NCBI RefSeq assembly: GCF_027942865.1
Contig: NC_134510.1
Location: forward strand, 19,833,209-19,897,208
Source of the DNA: Odontesthes bonariensis
Lineage: Eukaryota > Chordata > Actinopteri > Atheriniformes > Atherinopsidae
DNA: 64,000 nucleotides
Direction of reading: 5' to 3'
This document shows positions 24,558-34,287 of this stretch, piece after piece; the stretch's first letter is position 1, and every line of letters begins with the position of its first letter. Under the pieces are notes generated by a model. That model saw only the letters and a list, made by a program, of their open reading frames with translations. It had not been told where the DNA came from and made no database searches. The position numbers and the translations under genes are program-made.

Positions 24558-25018
24558 GATCCATGGAAAACACTTCAAATGCCTTGTGAAGAAAACGTTC
24601 TGCTGCAGCACCACACAAAGCTCCTCTCAGTTCTGAGCGCTGGCCAGACACAGACTGTTGGGTTTTGCATGCTAGGAGAGCAGAGGAAATCTTATCTCAG
24701 AGAGAACAAATGTGTTACAGATGTTTAACAGCTGTTTGGGTTTCTTTTGTAATACAAGGGAGGGAAGGGTGGTAAGCAGGCTCTTTTTTTTAAACAGTCC
24801 TCAGACAAGCATGAATTTAGTTCCATATGTGTGTAGGTCGCTAACACATCACAGGAGGGCCTTATCTGTCCAGGTGACTGTTATTGTGTGCTGAATCTTT
24901 AGTTGTTGCTGTTGATGTTACATGATCGGGGCTTGGAATATCAACATTTTGATATTTTCTCGAACACCTGTATCAGATTGTGTCATTTAACATCAACAAC
25001 TGCAAAAAAATGACTTTG

Positions 25019-26884
25019 TTAAAGGGACACTATGTAATAAATTAAGTCATTTATTAGCTCAAATCAACATATTCATTCATAAGTTAGTCCTCATTGGTGT
25101 AAAATGATCTCTGTCAAAAATCTCACTTATCCTCCTGAGTGAAGAATAACTTGTCTGTATCTACATAGAGCGGGTAAGCTCTATGGAGGCCGCCATGTCC
25201 TTCCGGTCTATGAAAAACGACGAAATGCCGAGAGGGACATAAACAGTGTTGTGTCAGTTCACAGCTTTTCTGAACTAGTTCAAGTTCAGTTCATACATGC
25301 TCAAAGTGAACAGTTCACGTTCAAAGTTCACAATTTTAATTCTGAACTAGTTCAAAGTTCAGTTCATTTTACTTTTTTCGTGAGACATTCAAATAAATAC
25401 TTTTTTTCACACTACGAGCAAGAAATCACTATACGTTCTTGGAAACTGCTCATTGTAGACATTTGCTCATGACACTGCAATTGTGGGTTTCTTACCAGGT
25501 GATGAAACTTGCAGCAGTACAGACAAGGTAGACCAGTTCTATACTTAGTGCAATGAAATCTACCAGCATTTAATTAAAAAAGAATATATAATATGAAATG
25601 CCGTCGGGGTCTTGGTTTGCAAGAGTGTAAAATTGTTTTAAATGTTCATAAGGAGAATCGGTGTCTGTCTCCGTGCCATCACTTCCACCTGCCTTTTTTT
25701 TTAAATTGCAGCGCTTTCTCTCACTCTCTCTCTCTCTCTCGCTCGCTCGCTCCTCCAGCCCTCCGCGCTCTCGGCGTTGCCTGCTACACGCCGTTGTTAT
25801 GCCTACCCCGCTCTGCTGCAATTCATCACGGGTAAAGTCGTGCGGAAGCCAGTATGTTATTCAACTATTCTCAGCCGGACACTACGTTGCCCGCAATGCA
25901 TTGCGCACACAATGTCAAAACCATTTCTGTCTGGTGATACATGATTTAAGCGGCACCAGCGAGAATACAGGAGGGAGGAACTTTCTCTCGTTGCGTTTCA
26001 AAAGAGAAAACAGATGTCACTCAGTTTTCAATAGAAAACAAATTCCAACGTTCATTTACAGTGATGTCTGCCGTTCATGACACATAATGTGAACTCATTC
26101 ACGTCCAAGTTCCTTATTAAAAAATGTGTTGCGTTCAGTTCAACGTTCACGAAAAAATGAGCATGTTCAATGAACGCGTTCTTTTGAACTCGTTCACGCA
26201 CAACACTGGACATAAAGCACTTCGAATCGCGATTTCCCCGCCAGGCCTGCAAGCCGAAATGACGTCATTGTGACGTCATTTCCGCCGAATGGCTTATTAC
26301 AGCCGCTAATGCTAAATAGATTTTATCTCGTAAATGATCCCACTAATAATGCATTGATTGTTTCCAAACTTCTGCCGTAGTACACATAGGCTCTTAACTC
26401 ACAAAAAGAGACATTAGAAAGTTTGTAAGTTTACCGGGAGTTTATTTACCGCTGCTAATGCTGCTTAATGCTAACGCTGCTAATGCTAACGCTGCTAATG
26501 CTAACGCTGCTAATGCTAACGCTGCGTCGACGTCACTTCCGGTAACTCCCGGAATATGACTCGGAAAATCGCGTCGCCCGACCGCGTCTGGTGTGAACGC
26601 ACCGTAATTGCATTGTTTTCACACCAAAGGCTATGTCAACTTATGTTATCTGACATCTGTATTTATAGTGTTGTTGTATGTGTGTTATGTAATCCTTTGT
26701 ACTGTGTGTCTTGATGTCTTTTTGTTTGTATGGACCTTGAGTCTGAAGCTATAGCTTCTTGAATCTTGACAGAAGTTGCAACGCACATTTGAAAACATGA
26801 GGCGCTAGAGAGCAAATTCATTCGACTTTGCAAAATAAAATTGCACCACTAGATGGGGGAAGAAATTACATAATGTCCCTTTAA
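25019..26884. mobile_element. TTAA-flanked non-autonomous DNA transposon hosting a nested hAT element
   Basis: Flanking TTAA at 25,019-25,022 and 26,881-26,884 enclose matched ends: AGGGACACTATGTAAT on the left, and the right end is its inverse with one difference. Without the nested hAT insertion it would be about 885 bp. No transposase frame is seen. It contains a 15-bp minisatellite based on GCTGCTAATGCTAAC (about 26,449-26,525) and two TGACGTCA octamers (26,260 and 26,271). The ends resemble those of the element at 18,443 in layout (TTAA then AGGG) but differ in sequence. Confidence 0.82.
25244..26208. mobile_element. hAT-type non-autonomous element nested in the TTAA element
   Basis: Ends CAGTGTTGTG (25,244) and CACAACACTG (26,208) are inverted copies. 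The exact 8-bp duplication GACATAAA flanks them at 25,236-25,243 and 26,209-26,216, the signature of hAT transposition. Subterminal regions are rich in GTTCA/TGAAC motifs, as expected for transposase binding. A CT/CG-repeat patch lies at about 25,720-25,752. It is 965 bp with no transposase. Confidence 0.88.
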
Positions 26885-29277
26885 AGTTATGTTATATCTT
26901 TTTACCCCAAGTGCTTCACTGAGCTCACTTTCCATCTGAACTGTGGACTTAATCTTTTTGTTTTCCTCTCTGTTTCCTGTTGTGTTTCTGCTGAGGGCGA
27001 CAGAGCTGGCTTGTTTCAGATTCTCTCCTGAGTCTACATCTGGATCTCCTCAGTGAGCTGGAGGAGGTGCATTAAACACATAACAGAGCCTTACATAATA
27101 AAGAAATACTATCAGGAAAAACGTGGACTGTTCAAACCCAATGTCACATTTCACACACCTCTCAACTAAATAATACATTACATCTATCCGATGGAAAACC
27201 ATTTCCAGAATCCAAAGTATAATGACTGAATTTAAATCACACAGCAGGCGTGACTACGTGATTTTAGCATTCAGTGTGTTTTGTAATCACGCTAGAGTGT
27301 TCCTCCTCGATCAAACCTCTGGAGACAGGAAATCTTTAAAACATACCTCTGTATGAGAGCCTTTCCCAATTTTACTGGATTTTCTTTGTAGCAGGCACCG
27401 TGTGAGAAGTGCTTCAAAAATAAAGATCAGTATTTTCACCAATCATTATATTATCAGCGAGGATTTGAAACATCCTGAGACACTCGTGGTGCTGGCTGTA
27501 AATGCAGCAGCTTTAGCACCTGTGCAGCCCCACAATGAGCATTCACTGTGGTTGCCATGGCTCATGCCAAAAATAGTGAACCTCATGGGAGCTGATGAAG
27601 TACAAACATAATTCAATGGTGCCGTTTTCCTGTAAGGACTCTGAAGAGGTCGACATCATGCCGTGTCCTTCATGCTGTCTGAGCTCTGACAGAAACCCAC
27701 AAATCCACTAAAACCCCACCTGTGTCAAGTCTGAAGCACTTAAAGCATGTTTGTGCAAGAAGCACTCTGTCCATTGTGTCATTGTAGGAGGTCAACCTTC
27801 GCAGATCTGATTAGTGGAACTTTGCTTGGTTCTTGAAGTCCTGATTACTGCACTCGGATTTTCAGGTGGTTACCCAGCCTCCTGTGTCATTTCTTTCATC
27901 TTTGTGGGGTCTCACACTTCGACTTTTCATTTCCACAGCTGATCTAATGAAATGATGCAGTTGTTGAGTGTTTATACAGTTTAGAATAATTAGATTTAAC
28001 ATCAAACATATAAAGTATTGACAATTGCAGACGCTTTCACGCTCTTACGAGCTCATCCCCCTTTATTTCCAATATTGTGACTTCCCCCCCAGTTTTGGGT
28101 CGACATTAGCCTGGGAAGGTCGACATATAAATCGCATGTCTAATCTATGTTAGTTGCAGGGAGAAGACCAAGTGATATGGTGAGGGTAGGGGTTAATTCA
28201 TAATCCATATTACTAGATTTTACCCCCCCTAAATGAAGCAAATACACTGAGACGAAGAGATTTTTCATTTTCAAATATAATATTTACAAAATAAATAAAC
28301 ACAGACAGGTTCCAGAGACAGGACATTCGTTGAAAATAAGTTGCTTTCAAAATACAAAAAGTTCAGACCAAGGCAGCTTGTATGAAGTAACACACACAGA
28401 GTATAAATGTCGGCTGCTCTGTGCACGGCAGGCACGTCGACGCACTGCGCTCTGATTCAGAGCTCCAGCTCGCAAAAGTACAGACAGTGCATGGGTCAGT
28501 TTCAGTTTTCACTCAAATGCATAGTTTGTTATCATCAGTCCAGTTTACACCACCTCAACCATCAACACAGTTTCGCCCAGAAAATCCCAATGATTATGTG
28601 AGTAACATACCGATAGGAGGAGCAGATTGTACACTTTGTGTGTAGCTATGTAGACAGCTGAGAATAAGATGAGGGATTTATTTGTGTTGTTATATACCTG
28701 CATTCAATTTCCTCCCCCTCTCTGATCCTTTTCATGTGCTGCTTTAAACGCTTATCATTCCGGGAATCTCTTTTTAAGTCTTCTGCTTACTTGTCTTCTA
28801 ATGCCTTATGAATGTGCTGCTTTAAAAACCATTTAAATAGTTCTCCACTAAGGCAAAATTCTGCATCAACATACTCAGTGCTTTTGTTTCTTGGCTCAGA
28901 GTATATTCAAGCACTTCAGATTAATACGAAGCCCTTTATGCCGGCGATTTGCTCGAACTTATATCTCATCTCTAAGTGTATTTCCCACAGAATTAACCCT
29001 TTTTGGGACACACTTTGATAGTGCAAAGTATTAAATACACACCTAAAAAAAGGTAGAGATTCACAGGAATGCACTAAGTTTGCAAACCACAATGCTCCAC
29101 GCAACAATAAAAACTGCTCAATTAAAAAACAAAAACTCTAAATCAGATTGAAAGAAAAAAAAAAAAAAGACACGCATTGAGGTAAAAACATTGTGCTTGT
29201 GAATCCAATCTATCCTCTTCCAACTTGTCGTCGTGGTAAACTGTCAGAAGCCTCCGCAGAGTGTCCGTCTGTCTCTT
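26885..29277. other. Intergenic and FEZ2 3' UTR, no other gene seen
   Basis: AT-rich sequence with short frames only. The right part, up to 29,277, is the likely 3' UTR of FEZ2 on the minus strand. I recognised no repeat family here. Confidence 0.5.
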
Positions 29278-32200
29278 CTAAGTCGGGCAAAACACTGGAA
29301 AGAACAGCAACAATAAAGGTTACCCAAAGGATTAGAGCCTAAATAAAATTTTTAAGTGGGACATAAAGAATAGGAAAACCAAAAGGAAAAAATCCTCATT
29401 TCTGCACAGCAGTTAATACTCACTGAAACAAAACAAACCCTTCACAGATTGCAGGTTGGGTGACAGTCAGGTTAAATGCTTGCAGTCAGATGCAGTCTAA
29501 GTAACGCTAACTAACTATAACATAACTAACTAACTAACAGCAGTGTCTCAAAGTGAAGCGTAAAAAGTCAAAAACACTAAAACTATCGCCAACCACGCTG
29601 CAGCTGCTCGCTGTGCAGGAGAGGAAAGAAGTGAGGAGGAGAAGTTTGGGGTCAGGCCGCACTGCACTCAGTGGCCACGAGGGGGCGCGCTCACATTGCG
29701 AGTGACAAACACCACAACAGTGCACCATACATGTGAATGTGTCACAAACCTCCCAGTCCGTGGCTCACACCAGAGCTAGCCAGTGCAAGGCAGCAAAGAG
29801 TGATGCAGAGTAGAACACAAGAGGCAGAGAAAGACAAAAAATAAACGGAGTGAAAGGACAACGTGAAAAGAAAACAAAAAAGACACAGAGAGGACAAACC
29901 TCGAATTGTTAAATATGAGACACACATAAGAAACTCCTGTACTATGGGGGGTGATTAATGTGCATCATCCCGCGTTCAGAGTTTGTCATTATTGGCTTTA
30001 GTTTTCTAAATCTCTTTCTGCAAGAGGGTCTTCGTGCTTGATCTAGAGGAGTTTGAATGCTTATTAGAAGACTTTAGTCGTCCGTCTGCTGAACATTCAA
30101 CAACAAACAAAAGCACAAATGATGATTTTACCAACTATCCGTGTTTTCTTACCGTTCGCTCTCCGGCACTATGAGTCATCTATGAAGTGGCCACGCAGCA
30201 GATTTTACATTTCATTGTCTTCTTGAAAGCATCAACATGAAGCAGCAGCGGTGTAGTTTAACCACGTTGGGAAACTACACGCTGTCCTCAGTGATGGACC
30301 GTTTAAATGAATCCCTTTCCAAGATCATTTTTCAAGAATTTTCATGGCAGAGGGGGGCAGTCAGATCTATAAAGTCTCTAAGTGGCACCAAACTTCTTTC
30401 ATTTTGAGATCTTTGCGTGAACACAACTGTCTCTCACGTGGCTATAGGCAACTCTCTCAAACGCTCGTAAATTGGTTTTCACCATAAATAGGATGGTGTA
30501 TTCCTTTAGTTTACTATGCCCAATGAATAGTTGGGTACAAATGAATTTCAGTTTAGAAATCTCAAGCTGACAGAGGTAGAGGGCCCCAGGACTCAGTTAG
30601 TTCAAACACCTACATAAATGGGACATTTCAGTCTCTTTTATTAAGGAAAAATGTTGTGGATATTGCATGTAGATTAATGATCTACTTGAAAATTAGCCTG
30701 AAGTACAATGTTGAATGTCTGAAACCTTCTGTCAGCACACGGAGTACAGATGATTTGAAGTGAAGTGGTTCGAATGTGCAAAACCACCGGTGTCCTGGTG
30801 CGCAGCAACGACCATTAGTGATCATCTTTGAACGGAGAATGAGGATGCGTAAGCATTGAATAGAAAAAAACCTCACCGTTGAGGATGTAGTCTGTGAGAA
30901 GACTGGGCACCTTGTCGCTGTCTTCTCTCATCGCCTGCAGAACTGCAAAGTTAATCAATAAATCAGAGGTGACGATTCAGCTGCAAAAAGTCTGACGTCA
31001 CCGCAGAGACGCAGACGCTTACTTTTGGTCAGGATCTGGAGGTCCTCGACGGAGGGAGGGTGTCCTTTTTTCTCATAAGGGATGACCGTGGTCAAATACT
31101 GTAAAACCGTGAGAGAGAGAGAGAGAGAGAGACTTAAAAACAATGATGCACAGAAGTTGGAGACGAGTTTAAGACTTTGTGGCGCGAACGGACAGATCAA
31201 GTTCAGGGACGAAGAGAAAAAGGGAAAGTAACCTGTGTGTCCCTGCACCCACTCCCAAATGTTTGCCGGAAGCTGTTCTGAAAGACGGAGGAGAGCCCCT
31301 CCATGCTGAAGCGCTGAGGAGGAAGGAAGAAAAGTGAAGAAACACAAGAGGAAAGAGGATCAAAACAGTGAGGAAAACGTGCAGCAAAAAGCAAAAGAGA
31401 AATCTCTTTCGTCTGACAGGAGCTGTAACTCTACAAACTTTTCAAGGGATTGACACATGAGCAGTTTGGTAATGGCTCCTTAAAACCCGACTGTAGCAAC
31501 AGCCAACTGACCGATGCCGGCGTTTTCTCCGTCAGGCCCTGCGACGTCCCGCCTCCACCTTTTAGCTTCTTCTTCTTCCTCAGTGACTCCCGGTGTTCCT
31601 TCTGCCGGTTCTGCACATCAATGAGTGCCGAGATGAAACTGTTCTTCACCTCCTTCTCAAACTCCAGCTCGTCCCTGACGGCCAGCTGCTGCACCAGCTC
31701 CTCTGAAAACCTCCCGATGTTCGTCTCGGCCTCTTCCAGGCGCTGCGTCAGCTCTGCCACACTCAGGGCCCTGACCCCTGGACCCCACGCACAGACATGA
31801 ACATGAGCTACTGCTGGGAAGACAAACCGCCCTGATGTACTGAGGCGGACACTCACGCTCCTCAAAGCCGGGGCTGCACCGCTGGACATCCAGGGAGAGC
31901 GTGGACAGGTCCGACTGCGGCGGATTCCGCTCCGCCTCCATGTCCGATGAGTCCTGCATCATTTCCTCTATCTCCTCAATCACCTGCTCCGCCGTGACGA
32001 GGGGCTCCTCTGCCAGACAGGGGACGATGATGGAGTGCATGTCCAGCTGCTCCCTCAGCTCGTCCTCGTCCGACAGCTCCTCCGCAACATCAGTCTTTCT
32101 CTGGCCAGGAACAGAGCAGCAGGGGGGGGGGGGTTAATCACCACGCTCAACCCCGACACAATGAAAATGTGAGATCTGTGAGCTAAGGTTTGGGGGGGGT

Positions 32201-33592
32201 GAAAGGAAAGTGGGGCAGAGGTGGGAGGGGAGGGGAGGGGAGGGGAGGGGAGAGGCCGGGGGTCGCTCACAGGTTTCTCCTCCAGGTTGAACGAGGAGAT
32301 GTAGAGGGAGCAGGTTCGAGACCGTTTCCAGTCCACCGGCATCACGCGGCCGTAGTTACTGGTAAGAGCATTCCAGATTCTGTGGGGGAACCAAGAATAT
32401 TTCTGACCGACACAGCAAACCGCATGTAAAGAGGCTGTTCACTCATAGCTCGGGACATTTAAACCCTGATGGTGTCATTAAGGTGACTTGACTTGTGTAT
32501 GACTAAGTCGGCCTTATAAATTAGGAGGGGGGGTGCGGTGAAATGTGGGGCAGTTCATAGAACTGTAGTTAAACTGGCACAAACCTTTAATAAACTTGCG
32601 TTACGTCTTTCTTCCATTTCATCTTTTCTACTCTTTTTGTATCTTTTCCTGCCGTTTTGTGGACATTCTTGCAATGCACTGGATGGGAGGCACGTTGAAC
32701 GGCCTCAGTGTATGAAAGATGCCATAAATAAACTTGCCTCGACTATACTTAAGATCATTAACTTTAATTGGATTGCTGGAGTACCCCTGTGGTTATGTCG
32801 GTTACCGGAACCCAAGGACAATAATAGTGACTGTGCACACCAAAGAAACCTCACACCCACAAACACAACAATCGGATTAAACGGTTCCGATGCCGAGTTT
32901 AAACATATAATCCCCCAACTCATCTTACGGTTCACTTTAGATGTCTTTAAAGTTAAACCATTTATTAGCAGACCAAATGACACACTAGACCAAAAAAAAG
33001 AGAGACATAAAGGAGATTAAAAAAAAACAATCCTAAATGTACCCATTTTCAAAAACAAAGCTAAGACCTGACAGCCGGTTTTCAGGAGCAGGTGCTTTCA
33101 CGGAGGATGATATGAGTTGCAGCCCATCATATCACTGAGAGGGCGCATAACATTGCTTTGTATGATTTCCAAACGTGACGGATCCTGCTCATCCTCGGCC
33201 GTGATGAACACGAAGCCTGCGGGCAGGCCACACACAAACACCAACACTCACTCGTCCTTCTCCAGCAGCGTGTCCTCCGCGATCGCACTCACTGGAGCGA
33301 CGCAGTCCGTCTTGGCGTCAGCATTTCCGAAGCACGCGGATATCCTCTCGTCGAACCCGTTAATCAGATCCTCTATGGACCCGAAACCGCCGGATATCTC
33401 CGGGGAGAAGCCCCCGCCGCCGCCGCCGCTTAGCTCGGAGGGATCATCCTGATCCAAGAAGAGCTGCGTGGCTGCTTCCCCAGCTGCCGCGACGCGGCCT
33501 TTGTACGGCTGCAGCCCTTTTTCTGAAGGCACGGTCGGGTCGCACAGGTCCGGCCAGTCGCCGTCGAAAGGTGCGGCCATGGCCCGGACCAT
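29278..33592 (-). CDS. fez2: Fasciculation and elongation protein zeta-2 (zygin II)
   Basis: Eight coding exons on the minus strand give 399 aa: 33252-33592, 32271-32379, 31857-32100, 31512-31777, 31233-31313, 31023-31098, 30877-30942, 29278-29294. All phases join. FEZ2 rather than FEZ1 is indicated by PVDWKRSRTCSLY and by DMHSIIVPCLAEEPL. Family landmarks are FGSIEDLINGFDERISACF, ADQVIEEIEEMM-like AEQVIEEIEEMMQ, the coiled coil FSEELVQQLAVRDELEFEKE, RFSMEGLSSVFQNSFRQTFG, YLTTVIPYEKKG, PPSVEDLQILTK and the end SLLTDYILNVFCPT. FEZ proteins are kinesin-1 adaptors in axonal transport and autophagy. The first ATG (33,592) and one four codons later (33,580) both have good contexts. The last coding exon is only 17 nt. 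The first exon faces UBXN11. Confidence 0.93.
32222..32253 (+). repeat. (GGGGA)n tract in FEZ2 intron 2
   Basis: Purine-only GGGGA repeats on the plus strand, immediately beside FEZ2 exon 2. On the transcribed strand this is a pyrimidine tract. Confidence 0.8.
32538..33020 (+). other. Unassigned 160-codon ORF antisense in FEZ2 intron 1
   Basis: An ATG-started frame of 160 codons lies on the strand opposite FEZ2. It shows a hydrophobic segment SSFLLFLYLFLPFCGHSC at about residues 29-47, like a signal peptide or anchor. It also has four N-glycosylation sequons (NNS, NTT, NGS, NDT) and several cysteines. I do not recognise a family. It could be a chance frame, a fragment of an old mobile or viral-type insertion, or a small secreted protein. 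No splice partner or promoter was identified. Confidence 0.25.
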
Positions 33593-34287
33593 GCTAATCG
33601 CTCCGGGGAAAGGATGGATTTGTCGCTGTGGGATTGACAGGCCTCCACATCCTCTCTGTGCGGCCGCAGCAAGGCTGCACCGGGCCCACTAGTGGCGATA
33701 CTCAGGACGCTGGGCCGCGTGGGAACAGTGCGCGAGACCGCGGAGACCGCTTTGAAAATATGGACAAATGAATGAATGAGTGAATTCACGAATGAACAAA
33801 TAAAGAAATACAAGCCTCTGGGTTAAACTACTCAGTCCGATATGTTGTTTTTTTTACTTTTTGGGTATGTAGCTACAGCTACACTTAAAAAAATATAAAC
33901 AAACCGACAACAACAACAAAATGATTAAATCTGACCCATTTGGCATTCACCTGTTTCAGATTAACTTGTATTTCCTGTCCGGTAGCGTCACTTATGACAA
34001 GGTATCATATTCTATAAGCCTTTTTTTTTTAATTTTTTTTTTATCTTTTACGTGTAAAAAGTGTGTCTTGTGTGAGCTGCGGCAGTGGATGCAGCCCGCA
34101 GTGTGCAGGGCAGACAGCGACCTCCTGTGGATGAAACGGGAACTCTGCGGGTTTCATCTCCTGCCCTCCTGTTGCTAATGGCAACGGACGCCAAACAAAC
34201 TGAAATAACAACGAGGGATCCCAGAGAACAGGCCCAACCTGGAACAGCAAACCGGGGGACTCTCAGGTGTTGTCGCGTAGAGCAAAA
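33593..34287. promoter_or_regulatory. Shared FEZ2/UBXN11 head-to-head promoter region
   Basis: Start codons of FEZ2 (minus, 33,592) and UBXN11 (plus, 34,288) are 695 bp apart and diverge. The FEZ2-proximal part is GC-rich (about 33,600-33,750), the middle is AT-rich, and the UBXN11 leader follows. No TATA box was evident. A bidirectional promoter is inferred from spacing only. Confidence 0.5.

Noticed and set aside
26449-26525. Direct repeats that might suggest a CRISPR array
   Set aside because: Units are adjacent with no spacers, inside a eukaryotic transposon. It is a minisatellite.
31450-31800. Ser/Cys-rich plus-strand ORF over FEZ2
   Set aside because: Antisense shadow of FEZ2 exon 4 (31,512-31,777), whose minus-strand protein is clearly conserved.
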